Positions 26,674 through 37,595 of a DNA stretch of 64,000 nt are shown here, piece by piece. The stretch is from Oxalobacteraceae sp. CFBP 13730 (GTDB lineage Bacteria > Pseudomonadota > Gammaproteobacteria > Burkholderiales > Burkholderiaceae_D): the NCBI GenBank assembly GCA_014841835.1, contig JACYUQ010000005.1:1-64000 (forward strand), in the 5' to 3' direction. A model generated the notes under the pieces. The model was not told the origin of the DNA and made no database searches. It saw only the letters and a program-made list of their open reading frames with translations. The stretch's first letter is position 1. Each line of letters starts with the position of its first letter. The translations under genes were made by a program, and so were the position numbers.

Positions 26674-26888
26674 CGCGGGGCCTGCCCGAGCTCGAGCTCG
26701 ACGATGCGTTCGTCAACGACGGCGCAATCGCCGACGCAGCTCATCTGCATCTGCATCGACAGCGCCCGCACACCGCGTGCTTCGGCGCCAGCGGCGCGGG
26801 AATAAGCATCCGTGCAAAGCAATCCCGCCAGCGCGACGCCGCTAAGCGTGACTGCAACCGTGGTAAAAATGCCATCTCGAATACTCAT
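26670..26888 (-). CDS. Small exported or membrane protein of unknown function
   Basis: A 72-residue product with one hydrophobic segment (about residues 7-24) followed by a small polar domain with a Cys pair (CVGDC). GGAGCAGGAC directly precedes the ATG at 26888. The frame extends upstream but without a better start. The 4-base overlap with the hydrolase-fold gene shows that they are one operon. I recognise no family. Confidence 0.55.
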   Translation of the reverse strand: MSIRDGIFTTVAVTLSGVALAGLLCTDAYSRAAGAEARGVRALSMQMQMSCVGDCAVVDERIVELELGQAPR

Positions 26889-26980
26889 GTCCTGCTCCGT
26901 CTTCTCAAGTAAATACTTTGTTGCGATGCACACATAATAGTCTTGATCCCGAATCGGATAAAGATGACAATACCGAATTG

Positions 26981-27002
26981 ATTGTTCAGATTCCTGAACA
27001 AT
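26981..27002. promoter_or_regulatory. Perfect palindrome before the LysR gene, probable regulator-binding site
   Basis: Arms ATTGTTCAG and CTGAACAAT, 9 bases each with no mismatch, flank the spacer ATTC. The palindrome ends 26 bases before the LysR ATG in the 140-base gap shared with the divergent hydrolase operon. LysR regulators usually bind such inverted repeats between divergent genes, so this is probably the site for autoregulation and control of the neighbour. Confidence 0.65.
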
Positions 27003-27028
27003 GTCACCAATTTCGAATCAAAATCCAG

Positions 27029-27982
27029 ATGAACAAGCTGCAAGCCATGGAAGTGTTCGTGCAAGTCGTCGATGCGGGCAGCTTCACGCGCGCCGCCGAC
27101 ACGCTGCAAATGCCCAAGGCGACGGTATCGACACTAATCCAGGCGCTGGAAACATCGCTCGCCTCGCGCCTGCTGCATCGCACGACCCGCCATGTGTCCG
27201 TCACATCCGACGGCGCCGCCTATTACGAGCGCTGCGTGCGGATCCTGTCGGACGTGCGCGACGCCGAAGAATCGCTCACGCGCCACCGGTTCAGCCCCAG
27301 TGGCCGGCTGCGGGTGGATGCGCCCACGGGCCTGACCTGCGAAATACTGATCCCGGCCCTGCCCGATTTTTTCGCGCGCTATCCCGATATCACACTGGAG
27401 ATGGGCAGCACCGATCGGCCGGTCGACCTGGTCGAGGAAGGCGTCGACTGCGCCGTGCGCGGTGGCGACCTCATCGACAGCAACCTGATTGCGCGCCGCG
27501 TTGGCGTGATCAACTTCGTCACCTGCGCAGCACCCTCGTATATCGAGCGCTTCGGCATGCCGCTGCATCCGAACGATCTGGAGCGCCATCGCTGCGTCAA
27601 TTATTTCTCGTCCAAGTCGGGCAAGGTCAGCGGCTGGGATTTCACCCGCGACGGCGAACGCATCGAGGTCATGCTGCCCGGCGCCATCGCGCTCAACGAT
27701 TCGAACGCCTATATCAAGGCGGGCCTGGCCGGCCTGGGCGTGATCAATATGACCGACTATCTTTTGTCCGAGCAGCTCGCGACCGGCAAGATGGTGCGGC
27801 TGCTGCCGGATTGGCGCTGCGATCCGATTCCCGTCCACGTGGTGTATCCGCAGAATCGCCATTTGTCCGCCAAGGTGCGGGTATTCGTCGAATGGATCGC
27901 CGAGCTGTTCGCGAACCATGCCCATCTGCGCGTGCAGCCGGCCGACACCACGGCGCCCACGCCGGCGCTGCCGCCCAGATAG
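27029..27982 (+). CDS. LysR-family transcriptional regulator
   Basis: A 317-residue LysR protein: winged HTH in residues 1-60 (MNKLQAMEVFVQVVDAGSFT, then AADTLQMPKATVSTLIQALE) and a substrate-binding domain of the CrgA-like subgroup (RLRVDAPTGL, VDCAVRGGDL). The ATG at 27029 starts the conserved HTH; the longer frame has no family match. It is divergent from the hydrolase-fold operon and 1.6 kb from the RND operon, which it may control, as LysR proteins control MexEF-OprN type pumps. That link is inference. Confidence 0.88.
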   Translation: MNKLQAMEVFVQVVDAGSFTRAADTLQMPKATVSTLIQALETSLASRLLHRTTRHVSVTSDGAAYYERCVRILSDVRDAEESLTRHRFSPSGRLRVDAPTGLTCEILIPALPDFFARYPDITLEMGSTDRPVDLVEEGVDCAVRGGDLIDSNLIARRVGVINFVTCAAPSYIERFGMPLHPNDLERHRCVNYFSSKSGKVSGWDFTRDGERIEVMLPGAIALNDSNAYIKAGLAGLGVINMTDYLLSEQLATGKMVRLLPDWRCDPIPVHVVYPQNRHLSAKVRVFVEWIAELFANHAHLRVQPADTTAPTPALPPR

Positions 27983-28041
27983 GCCGCCGAACGGGGAACA
28001 GCGGCGGTAGAATCGTCCTTACCCTCAATGGAGACGCCACC

Positions 28042-28488
28042 ATGCACACCGCATCCACGCCCCGCGCCATCGATGTCCTGCTGGCGCGCTATGGCGAAAG
28101 CCACCGCAATCCCGTCAATGAACTGATCCACATCGTCTGCATTCCGGCAATCGTGTTCAGCCTGCTGGGCATCCTGTGGGCGCTCCATCCGGCGGTGGCA
28201 CTGCTGGTCGTGGCGGCGGCGCTGGCGTATTACGTCACGCTGTCGCGCACCTTCGCTGTGGGGATGGGCGTGATGGCCGGCGCCATGCTGCTACTGCTGG
28301 CCATGTTGCCGGACGGGACCGTGCTGCCGACGTCGATCGGCGTGTTCGTGGCGGCCTGGCTCGGCCAGTTCATCGGCCACCATATCGAGGGCAAGAAGCC
28401 ATCGTTCTTCGACGATCTGCGCTTCTTGCTGATCGGGCCGCTGTTCGTGCTGAGCATCCTGTACCGGCGCATCCGGGTCGCGTGGTGA
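28042..28488 (+). CDS. Mpo1-like (DUF962) membrane protein
   Basis: A 148-residue protein with about four hydrophobic segments. The N-terminal ARYGESHRNPVNELIHIVCIP and the C-terminal GQFIGHHIEGKKPSFFDDL followed by LLIGPLFVL are the two conserved parts of the DUF962/Mpo1 family, including the His residues that bind iron in yeast Mpo1, a 2-hydroxy-fatty-acid dioxygenase. The bacterial role is not settled. A GGAG ribosome site lies 8 bases before the ATG. It follows the LysR gene by 59 bases on the same strand. Confidence 0.82.
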   Translation: MHTASTPRAIDVLLARYGESHRNPVNELIHIVCIPAIVFSLLGILWALHPAVALLVVAAALAYYVTLSRTFAVGMGVMAGAMLLLLAMLPDGTVLPTSIGVFVAAWLGQFIGHHIEGKKPSFFDDLRFLLIGPLFVLSILYRRIRVAW

Positions 28489-28569
28489 TGTTGCATTTCT
28501 ACTACATCGGCTGCGTGGGTCGATGAACTGATGCCGACAGGACCTTCGCGGGCCATCTATACTCCCGCG

Positions 28570-29508
28570 ATGTCTTCCCCCATCCTGTTTACCATCGCGT
28601 CCCTGATCTGGGGCTCGACCTTCTGGGCCATTACCCTGCAACTGGGGCACACCGCACCGGCGGTGTCGGTGGCCTACCGTTTCTTCCTCGCTGCCGCGGC
28701 CCTGTTCGCCGTATGCATCGCACGTCGCGAACGCCTGAGCCTGCCTTGGCGCACGCACCGCTGGATGGCGCTGCAGGGCGGCCTGACGTTCGGCATCTCG
28801 TATATCTGCACCTACCACGCGGAGCAGCACGTCGTCTCCGGCCTGGTGGCCGTGATGTTTGCGCTGATGGTGTTCTGGACGCCGATCTGGAGCCGCCTCT
28901 TCTTCGGTACCGCCATCAACCGCCGCACCTGGACCTGCGGCGCGGCCGCCACGGTGGGCGTCGCGCTGCTGTTCTGGCACGCCATTGGCGATGCCTGGCA
29001 TGCGATCCAGGCTGGCGGCAACGGCCACTTCATTGCGGGCGTCGTGCTGGCGCTGGCCGCGACCATGGCCAGCGCGGGCGGCAGCGTTGTCGTCACCAAG
29101 GTCAAGCAGCAGTGCGCGAACCTGCCGCTGACGATGGCGTGGTCGATGCTGTGGGGCGCGTCGATGGTGACGCTGTGGTCGCTCGCGAACGGTGACGCCT
29201 TCACGCTGCCCGACAGCGGCACCTACTGGGCCGGCCTGTTTTATCTGTCGATCTTCGGCTCGGTCGTCGCCTTCTTTGCCTACTTCACGCTGATCGCCCG
29301 CATCGGCGCCAACAAGGCCGTGTACGTTACCGTCGTCACGCCCGTGCTGTCAGTGCTGCTGTCGGTGCTGCTCGAAGACTACCGCCCCGGTGCGCTCGAA
29401 TTTCTCGGCATGATCGTGTGCCTGGCGAGCGTGGCATGGGCCGTGCGTGCGCCTGCGCCGAAGATCGTCCAATCCGCTAACCTGAACAATCCCATCGAAT
29501 CACCATGA
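28570..29508 (+). CDS. EamA/DMT-family transporter
   Basis: A 312-residue membrane protein with about ten helices and two EamA repeats; the first contains SLIWGSTFWAITLQLG and SVAYRFFLAAAALF, and the second ends GAKKAVY-like GANKAVYVTVVTPVLSVLLS then E-D. The family exports amino acids or other metabolites. The ATG at 28570 is preferred over an upstream one at 28531 because the first helix begins directly after it. Its stop overlaps the start of the acetyltransferase gene by 4 bases. Confidence 0.88.
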   Translation: MSSPILFTIASLIWGSTFWAITLQLGHTAPAVSVAYRFFLAAAALFAVCIARRERLSLPWRTHRWMALQGGLTFGISYICTYHAEQHVVSGLVAVMFALMVFWTPIWSRLFFGTAINRRTWTCGAAATVGVALLFWHAIGDAWHAIQAGGNGHFIAGVVLALAATMASAGGSVVVTKVKQQCANLPLTMAWSMLWGASMVTLWSLANGDAFTLPDSGTYWAGLFYLSIFGSVVAFFAYFTLIARIGANKAVYVTVVTPVLSVLLSVLLEDYRPGALEFLGMIVCLASVAWAVRAPAPKIVQSANLNNPIESP

Positions 29509-29996
29509 CCGCTGCCCCATTTTCCATCCGCCCTGCCCGCCCAAGCGACGTCGCCCACATCCACGCCATGATCGTGGAACTGGCCGTCTTTGAAAAACTC
29601 GAACACATGGTGGTGGCCACCGAAGCGCTGCTGCACGAAGGCCTGTTCGGCGCGCACCCGTCGTGCGAAGCCATCGTTGGCGAAGAGAATGGCGAGGTGG
29701 TTACCTTCGCGCTGTTCTTCCATAACTTCTCGACCTTCCTGACCAAGAAGGGCCTGTATCTCGAAGACCTGTATGTGAAGCAGGCGCATCGCGGCAAGAA
29801 CATCGGCACGCGCATGCTGCAACGGCTGGCCCAACTGGCGGTCGAGCGCGGTTGCGGGCGTTTCGAATGGTCGGTGTTGGATTGGAACGAGCCTGCAATC
29901 AATTTCTACAAGGCGATGGGCGCTGACGTGATGCCCGAGTGGCGCATCTGCCGCGTGACGGGCGAGAGCCTGACGGCGCTGGCCGAACGCAGCTGA
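29505..29996 (+). CDS. GNAT-family N-acetyltransferase (diamine acetyltransferase-like)
   Basis: A 163-residue GNAT protein: IRPARPSDVAHIHAMIVELA at the N-terminus, FHNFSTFLTKKGLYLEDLYV in the core, and the acetyl-CoA loop RGKNIGTRML. The WNEPAINFYKAMGA stretch and FHNFSTF resemble spermidine/spermine acetyltransferase relatives. Substrate cannot be read directly. It is translationally coupled to the EamA transporter, so a shared amine or amino-acid substrate is plausible. Confidence 0.88.
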   Translation: MTAAPFSIRPARPSDVAHIHAMIVELAVFEKLEHMVVATEALLHEGLFGAHPSCEAIVGEENGEVVTFALFFHNFSTFLTKKGLYLEDLYVKQAHRGKNIGTRMLQRLAQLAVERGCGRFEWSVLDWNEPAINFYKAMGADVMPEWRICRVTGESLTALAERS

Positions 29997-30033
29997 TGTC
30001 GGCTGATTTCGGCTAACGCGAAACCCGACCGAC

Positions 30034-30066
30034 AAAGAAAAACCCACGACGCGTTGGCGCCGTGGG
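30034..30066 (-). terminator. Probable terminator of the hut operon
   Basis: On the minus strand CCCACGGCGC and GCGTCGTGGG pair with one interruption, then T-runs TTTTTCTTT follow. It lies about 180 bases after hutI. Confidence 0.6.
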
Positions 30067-30162
30067 CAAACCCATTTTGGCAAATGGGGAGGGGAGAAGT
30101 TGAATCACGAGAAGGACTATAGCCAGCGATCCTTAACGATTGATTAAGCCTTACATTTGCTT

Positions 30163-30183
30163 ACGGCCGTCGCCGTTTTTTTT
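30163..30183 (+). terminator. Weak terminator-like hairpin
   Basis: ACGGC-CGTC-GCCGT with eight T at the end, on the plus strand. The stem is only 5 bp, and it lies 166 bases after the acetyltransferase gene. Confidence 0.35.
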
Positions 30184-30244
30184 ACACGTCGTTAGATTCA
30201 TCTTCTCCGAAACGTAGATGACAGCCTTGCGGGCGATCAAGCGC

Positions 30245-31447
30245 TCAAGCGATGGTGCGCAGGACGCCTCCATGGATGACGGCCTGGCAGGGATTCAAAC
30301 CCATCGCGTAGGCCAGATCAGCGGGGCGCGCGATGTTCCATAACGCCAGGTCGGCGCGTTTGCCGACCGTGAGCGTGCCGATCTCGTCCTGCAGACCGAG
30401 CGCGCGCGCCGCGTGCGCCGTCACGCCCAGCAATGCCTCTTGCGGCGTGAGACGCCACAACGTGCACGCCATGTTCAGCGCCAGCAGCAACGACGTCAGC
30501 GGCGAGGTACCGGGATTGCAGTCGGTGGCTACTGCCATCGGCACGCCGGCGGCGCGCAAGGCGGCGATCGGCGGCATGACCGTTTCGCGCAGATAGTAAT
30601 AGGCGCCCGGCAGCAGCACGGCCACCGTGCCGGCGCGCGCCATCGCGGCGATACCCTCTTCGCTCAGATGTTCCAGATGATCGGCCGACAAGCCGCCATG
30701 GCGCGCCACGAGTGCGGCGCCCCCCTGGTCGGACAACTGCTCGGCATGGAGCTTGACAGGCAAGCCCAGCGCGCGTGCCTTGTCGAACACGCGCGCGGTC
30801 TGCGCATTGGTAAAGCCGATGCGCTCGCAGAACGCATCGACTGCATCGACCAGGCCCTGCTCCGCCAGCGCCGGCAGCATCACATCGCAGACCTCGGTGA
30901 TGTAATCGTCCGCGCGCCCCGCGAATTCAGGCGGCAGCGCATGCGCGCCCAGAAACGTGGTGACGACGCGCACCGGCAGCAGTTCGCCAACGCGGCGCGC
31001 CGCGCGCAGCATGCGCTCTTCAGCGTCCAGAGCAAGGCCGTAGCCCGACTTGATCTCGAGCGTTGTCACGCCTTCGGCCAGCAAGGCCTTCACACGCGGC
31101 AGGCTGGCCGCGACGAGCGCATCGATGTCGAGCGCGCGCGTGGCGCGCACGGTGGCCATGATGCCGCCGCCCTGGCGCGCGATGTCTTCATAGGTGGCGC
31201 CGTTCAGGCGTGCTTCCCATTCGTCGCTGCGGTTGCCGCCATGGACGATGTGCGTGTGGCAGTCGATCAGGCCGGGCGTGAGCCAGGCGCCGCCGCAGTC
31301 GTGTTCGCGCGCGGCCGGCGGTGCATCGCTTCGCGCGCCGATCCAGGCGATGCGGCCATCCTTGACCGCCAGCGCGGCATCGTGCAGCACGCCGTAGCCG
31401 TTGTCCATCGTGGCCAGGTGCACATTGGACAGCAGCAGGTCAGTCAT
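30245..31447 (-). CDS. hutI: Imidazolonepropionase
   Basis: A 400-residue metal-dependent amidohydrolase of normal length. The Zn motif is DCHTHIVHGG (H64, H66), followed by ARLNGATYEDIARQGGGI and TLEIKSGYGL, which are HutI signatures. It converts 4-imidazolone-5-propionate to N-formimino-glutamate in histidine catabolism. It is last in hutUHGFDI; its ATG overlaps the end of hutD by 8 bases. Confidence 0.95.
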   Translation of the reverse strand: MTDLLLSNVHLATMDNGYGVLHDAALAVKDGRIAWIGARSDAPPAAREHDCGGAWLTPGLIDCHTHIVHGGNRSDEWEARLNGATYEDIARQGGGIMATVRATRALDIDALVAASLPRVKALLAEGVTTLEIKSGYGLALDAEERMLRAARRVGELLPVRVVTTFLGAHALPPEFAGRADDYITEVCDVMLPALAEQGLVDAVDAFCERIGFTNAQTARVFDKARALGLPVKLHAEQLSDQGGAALVARHGGLSADHLEHLSEEGIAAMARAGTVAVLLPGAYYYLRETVMPPIAALRAAGVPMAVATDCNPGTSPLTSLLLALNMACTLWRLTPQEALLGVTAHAARALGLQDEIGTLTVGKRADLALWNIARPADLAYAMGLNPCQAVIHGGVLRTIA

Positions 31448-32048
31448 ACATTCCCATGTCGTCATCGTTCTCAGAGTAGTAGTGGACGTCGACGATATAG
31501 ATGGTGGCCTGCCCGGCCTCGAGCGTCCACACGGTGCCCTGGTCGAGCACCACCGCGTCGTAGCGCACGAGGCCAATGCGCTCGTTGTCGCTGGCCAGCT
31601 GCAGGCTGTCGCCTTCGGCCAAAAACAGCACCGTGATCTCGGCGCGCGCGATGAAGGTCGAGTCGCCGCTCAGGCGCCGCCGCCCGAACTGGTGATAACA
31701 GCGCTCGCTGCGCGACATGACATTGAAGTCGGTCGTCGGCCCGCGATTGAGCTTGGCCCGCACTTCGGAGCTGCCGTCGAACGCCACGACCGGCTCGGCG
31801 TGCGTGATCAGCGTCGGCTCGCCATCGATATGCAAGGTCATGCCGTGCCCGTTGACCAGCGCCAGCGTGCGGTCGACGCCCTCGAACTGCGAGAACGCGC
31901 CGTCTTCAGCGATGGTGGCGAGGCTGACGCGCCAGTCGAAATCGTCGAAGCCGGCATCGAGCGGGCCGATCGCGATCTCGGTCGTGTTGCCGCCGCCGTT
32001 CTTCCACGGTACCGGGGCCAGGCCTGCAAACGGAATCAAGACAGTCAT
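31440..32048 (-). CDS. hutD: HutD-family protein
   Basis: A 202-residue bicupin of the HutD/Ves family (signature VPWKNGGGNTTEIAIGP near residue 14, then DWRVSLATIAEDGAFSQFEG). HutD is thought to limit hut pathway activity by binding formylglutamate or a related intermediate. It begins 12 bases after hutF and overlaps hutI. Confidence 0.93.
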   Translation of the reverse strand: MTVLIPFAGLAPVPWKNGGGNTTEIAIGPLDAGFDDFDWRVSLATIAEDGAFSQFEGVDRTLALVNGHGMTLHIDGEPTLITHAEPVVAFDGSSEVRAKLNRGPTTDFNVMSRSERCYHQFGRRRLSGDSTFIARAEITVLFLAEGDSLQLASDNERIGLVRYDAVVLDQGTVWTLEAGQATIYIVDVHYYSENDDDMGMYD

Positions 32049-32060
32049 GTGGTCACCTTT

Positions 32061-33419
32061 CTAAGAACGCAAATCCCTGAGCGCCTGGCGGTAGCGCGCC
32101 GCAATCGCCTCCTGCGCCCGGTGGCGGCCGCCCTGGACCACCCAGCGGCCGCCACACAGCACGTCGCGCACGAGGTTATCGTTACCGCAAAATACCATGC
32201 GACCAAGCACCTCGGCATGGTCCACGCCGTCGAGGTTCGGATGCTGCGCGTCCAGCACCAGCAGGTCGGCGCGCCGCCCTGCTGCCAGCGCACCGACGCG
32301 TCGGCCAGTGGCCTGCGCGCCCCCAATCAACGCAGCTTGCCACAAAAAGTCGCCGACGCTGCGCTGCGCTGGCACGTGCGCCACATTGCGCTGCCGGTGC
32401 TGCAGGCGCTGGCCGTATTCGAGCCAGCGCAATTCTTCGACGGGACTCTGCGATACATGGCTGTCGCTGCCGATGCCGAAGCGTCCGCCGGCGGCGATGT
32501 ACGGCGCCAGCGGAAACAGGCCGTCGCCCAGATTCGCCTCGGTGGTCGGGCACAGGCCGGCAACGGCGCCGCTGGATGCCAGCGCCGTCACTTCCGCCGC
32601 GTCCAGGTGGGTAGCGTGCACGAGGCACCAGCGCTCATCAAGCGCGAGCTGGCCGAACAGGTAGGCAACGGGCCGCTGGCCCGTGTGCGCGATGCACTGC
32701 GCCACCTCGGCCTCTTGTTCGGCGATGTGGATGTGCAGCGGCCGCGCGGCGGGCAAGCCGGCTGCCAGCGCGCGGATCGCATCGATGCCGGCCGCGCGCA
32801 GCGAGTGCGGCGCAGCGCCCACTTCGAGCTGGCCACCGCGCAGCGGCGCCAGTGCCTCGACGATGCCCAGCACGTCGTCGACGTCCGTGCGAAAACGCGC
32901 CTGGCCCGGTGTGAGCGGCTGCGCGCCGAACCCCGCGTGGCTGTACAGCACCGGCAGCAGCGTCACGCCCATGCCGGCCAGTTGCGCAGCCGCGGCCACG
33001 CGCTCGGCGGTTTCGGCGGGCCGCGCGTAGCTGGCGCCATTGGCAGCGCGCTGCAGGTAATGAAATTCGCAGACCGATGTATAGCCATGGCGCAGGCACT
33101 CGGCGAACAGCTGCGCGGCGATGGCTTCGATCCCCTCCGGCGTGATGCGCGCGGCGAAGCGGTACATCAGGTCGCGCCAGGTCCAGAAGCTGTCCGGGCC
33201 ATCGCTGCCTGTTTCGGTCAGGCCGCCCAGCGCGCGCTGGAACGCGTGCGAGTGCAGGTTGACCATCCCCGGCAGCACGTACTCGGCGCGCGCCACGTTC
33301 AGCGGCGCGCGCGCGCCGGGCGCGACCTGCGTCAGGTCCCCCTGACTGTCCCATTCGAGCAGCACGTCGCGCTCCCAGCCCTGCGGCAGCAGCGCGTGGC
33401 GCGCGAACAGCGCTGTCAT
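32061..33419 (-). CDS. hutF: Formimidoylglutamate deiminase
   Basis: A 452-residue amidohydrolase. GMVNLHSHAFQRALGG carries the HxH metal motif; TTEANLGDGLFPL and GSDSHVS carry the later His/Asp ligands. It releases ammonia from N-formimino-glutamate to give N-formylglutamate, which HutG then cleaves; this is the five-step hut route. The true ATG (33419) overlaps the hutG stop by 4 bases; the frame continues far upstream but only as an antisense-like extension. Confidence 0.95.
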   Translation of the reverse strand: MTALFARHALLPQGWERDVLLEWDSQGDLTQVAPGARAPLNVARAEYVLPGMVNLHSHAFQRALGGLTETGSDGPDSFWTWRDLMYRFAARITPEGIEAIAAQLFAECLRHGYTSVCEFHYLQRAANGASYARPAETAERVAAAAQLAGMGVTLLPVLYSHAGFGAQPLTPGQARFRTDVDDVLGIVEALAPLRGGQLEVGAAPHSLRAAGIDAIRALAAGLPAARPLHIHIAEQEAEVAQCIAHTGQRPVAYLFGQLALDERWCLVHATHLDAAEVTALASSGAVAGLCPTTEANLGDGLFPLAPYIAAGGRFGIGSDSHVSQSPVEELRWLEYGQRLQHRQRNVAHVPAQRSVGDFLWQAALIGGAQATGRRVGALAAGRRADLLVLDAQHPNLDGVDHAEVLGRMVFCGNDNLVRDVLCGGRWVVQGGRHRAQEAIAARYRQALRDLRS

Positions 33420-34204
33420 GGGCGCACCCAGTCGACGGCGGCCTTGACCATGTCGCGCAGCAGCGGCTGCAGCGTCGCGGCCACCGCTGGCCGGTACGCG
33501 AACGGCGGCGCTTCGTTCATGTACAGGTACTGGCATTTCTCGAGCTGGATCGCATGCACGCCCGATGCCGGTTGGCCGTAGTGGCGCGTGATGTGGCCGC
33601 CCTTGAAGCGGCCATTGAGCGCGATCGAGAAGCCCTCCTGCGCGCGCGCCACGTCCAGCACCGCGGCTTCCAGGCCCGGGGCGCAGGACGTGCCGTCGGC
33701 CGTGCCGAAGTTCAGGTCGGGCAGCGTGCCCTCGAAAAAGCGCGGGACAACCGAGGCGATGGAATGCGCATCCCACAGCACCACGCGCCCGTGCGCCATC
33801 TTCAGCCGATCGAGCTCCGCGCGCAACTGCGCGTGATACGGCTGCCAGTAGCGCGCCAGGCGCCGCTGCACCTCGGCCGCGTCGGGCTCCATGCCATCGC
33901 GGTACAGGCGCTCGCGCCCGAACGTGTCGAGCGGGCACAGGCCGGTGGTGTCCAGGCCCGGATACAGGTTCGTGTCTTCGGGCGGGCGATTCAGGTCGAT
34001 CAGGTAGCGCGACCAGCGCGCCGAGATGGTCGAGATGCCCATCTCTTCGAGAAAACCGTACAGTTCGGGCAGGTGCCAGTCGGTGTCGGCACGCGCGGCG
34101 GCGCACGGCGCCAGCGTGTGCGCTACCTCGTCGGGAATATCGGTGCCCGCATGCGGCATCGATACCAGCATGGGAAGCCTGCCTGCCTTGAAGCGAAATT
34201 CCAT
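33416..34204 (-). CDS. hutG: N-formylglutamate deformylase
   Basis: A 262-residue protein of the N-formylglutamate amidohydrolase family: MLVSMPHAGTDIP, DTDWHLPELY, ARWSRYLIDLNRP and WDAHSIASVVP are the conserved blocks. It produces glutamate and formate, the last step of the five-step histidine route. It is 18 bases after hutH and coupled to hutF. Confidence 0.95.
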   Translation of the reverse strand: MEFRFKAGRLPMLVSMPHAGTDIPDEVAHTLAPCAAARADTDWHLPELYGFLEEMGISTISARWSRYLIDLNRPPEDTNLYPGLDTTGLCPLDTFGRERLYRDGMEPDAAEVQRRLARYWQPYHAQLRAELDRLKMAHGRVVLWDAHSIASVVPRFFEGTLPDLNFGTADGTSCAPGLEAAVLDVARAQEGFSIALNGRFKGGHITRHYGQPASGVHAIQLEKCQYLYMNEAPPFAYRPAVAATLQPLLRDMVKAAVDWVRP

Positions 34205-34222
34205 CGCAACTCCCTGGTCGAT

Positions 34223-35755
34223 TTACGGATGCAGCGCCGCAAACAGCGTCTTGCACGAGGCCGACAACGCGCCCTGCCACACCATCGTGCGCGCCGCCTC
34301 GATGTCCGGCGCAAAGAAGCGGTCGGCGTCGTACGGCGCAACCTGCTCGCGCAGCTGCGCGTGAACCGATTCCAGCGTCTTCGAACTGCGCAGCGGACGG
34401 TGGAACTCGATGCCCTGGCACGCGGCCAGCAGCTCGATGCCGACGATCACGCAGGTATTGTGCGCCATCTGGTGAAGACGGCGCGCCGCGAACGTGGCCA
34501 TGCTGACATGGTCTTCCTGGTTGGCCGACGTCGGCAGGCTGTCGACGCTGGCGGGATGGGCCAGCGACTTGTTTTCGGACGCCAGCGCCGCCGCCGTCAC
34601 GTGCGCGATCATGAAGCCGGAATTCAGGCCCGGCTCGCGCACGAGGAACGCCGGCAGGCCGGACAGGTTGGCGTCGATCAGCAGCGCGATGCGGCGTTCG
34701 GCCAGCGCGCCGATCTCGGCGATGGCCAGCGCCAGCGAATCGGCAGCAAACGCCACCGGCTCGGCGTGGAAGTTGCCACCCGAGAGGATGACGCCATCGT
34801 CGAACAGCAGCGGATTATCGGTGACGGCATTCGCCTCGATCAGCAGCGTGTGGCCGGCATTGCCGATCAGGTCCATCACCGCGCCCATCACCTGCGGCTG
34901 GCAACGCAGGCTGTACGGGTCCTGCACGCGCTCGTCGCCCACCAGGTGCGAGGCGCGGATCGCGCTGCCGGCCACCAGCTCGCGGTAGATGGCCGCCGCC
35001 GCGATCTGGCCCGGCTGCCCGCGCACGGCGTGGATGCGAGCGTCGAACGGTGCGTCGCTGCCACGCGCGGCGTCGACCGACAGCGCGCCGGTGACCAGCG
35101 CCGCTTCGAGCAGGCGCTCGGCCAGGAACAGGCCGTGCAGCGCCAGTGCGGTCGAGACCTGCGTGCCGTTGATCAGCGCCAGGCCCTCTTTCGCGCCCAG
35201 CACGACCGGCGCGATGCCGGCCGCTGCCAGCGCATCCATGGCGTCGACCAGCACGCCGTTGTGACGCACCTGGCCCACGCCCAGCATGGCCAGCGTCATG
35301 TGCGCCAGCGGCGCCAGGTCGCCCGATGCGCCGACCGAACCCTGCACGGGAATGGCCGGCATGATGTTGGCGTTGTACAGCGCGATCAGCGTCTCGACGA
35401 TCAGCAGCCGCACGCCCGAGTAGCCGCGCGCCAGGCTGCCGATCTTGGTCAGCAGGATCAGGCGGACAATCTGGTCGTCGATCAGCGGCCCCGTTCCCAC
35501 CGCATGCGACAGGATCAGGTTACGCTGCAGCGTGGCCAGTTGCTCGACCGGGATATGGGCCTTGGCCAGGATGCCGAAGCCCGTGTTGATGCCGTAGGCC
35601 GGATCGCCCTTGGCGACGATGGCGTCGACGGCCGCACTGGATGCGGCGATGTCGCGCCAGGCCCCGCTGGCCAGGGTCAATGGTGCGTGCGCGCTCCAGG
35701 CGGCGCGCAGGTCGCCCAGGGTCAGCTGGCCGGGGTGCAGAGTGAATTCGTTCAT
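34223..35755 (-). CDS. hutH: Histidine ammonia-lyase
   Basis: A 510-residue enzyme of the usual length. GSVGASGDLAPL (140-150) contains the Ala-Ser-Gly triad (143-145) that cyclises to the MIO cofactor, and YGINTGFG is conserved near residue 54. It deaminates histidine to urocanate, the first step of the pathway. The gene begins 4 bases after hutU. Confidence 0.96.
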   Translation of the reverse strand: MNEFTLHPGQLTLGDLRAAWSAHAPLTLASGAWRDIAASSAAVDAIVAKGDPAYGINTGFGILAKAHIPVEQLATLQRNLILSHAVGTGPLIDDQIVRLILLTKIGSLARGYSGVRLLIVETLIALYNANIMPAIPVQGSVGASGDLAPLAHMTLAMLGVGQVRHNGVLVDAMDALAAAGIAPVVLGAKEGLALINGTQVSTALALHGLFLAERLLEAALVTGALSVDAARGSDAPFDARIHAVRGQPGQIAAAAIYRELVAGSAIRASHLVGDERVQDPYSLRCQPQVMGAVMDLIGNAGHTLLIEANAVTDNPLLFDDGVILSGGNFHAEPVAFAADSLALAIAEIGALAERRIALLIDANLSGLPAFLVREPGLNSGFMIAHVTAAALASENKSLAHPASVDSLPTSANQEDHVSMATFAARRLHQMAHNTCVIVGIELLAACQGIEFHRPLRSSKTLESVHAQLREQVAPYDADRFFAPDIEAARTMVWQGALSASCKTLFAALHP

Positions 35756-35759
35756 GGAT

Positions 35760-37469
<1,710 letters not shown>

Positions 37470-37533
37470 GGCGGCTCCTTCGATAAGGAATGGGCTCCGC
37501 GTACGTACCGGATGAGTTGATTGCCAACCATCA

Positions 37534-37564
37534 CCGCGTGGACGGAGAATCCGTCCACCCTACC
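37534..37564. repeat. Single copy of the GTAGGGTGGACGG repeat
   Basis: TGGACGGA-GAA-TCCGTCCA forms a perfect 8-bp hairpin (37539-37557) and continues into CCCTAC. Flanks (CGCGTGG, CCACCCTAC) match the units at 25719-25816. It lies between hutU and the amidohydrolase gene. Confidence 0.75.
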
Positions 37565-37595
37565 GCATTCAGGTTGTCTATACAATCCCGTCCAA

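Noticed and set aside
32061..34421. A 786-residue reading of hutF as a fusion with an N-terminal region
   Set aside because: The extension overlaps hutG on the same strand in another frame and is Arg-rich; the ATG at 33419 gives a normal HutF.
37500..37507. GTACGTAC as a firm HutC operator
   Set aside because: An 8-base palindrome is too short for a firm call, and it does not match the TGTA-N2-TACA form known from Pseudomonas; kept only as a note under hutU.
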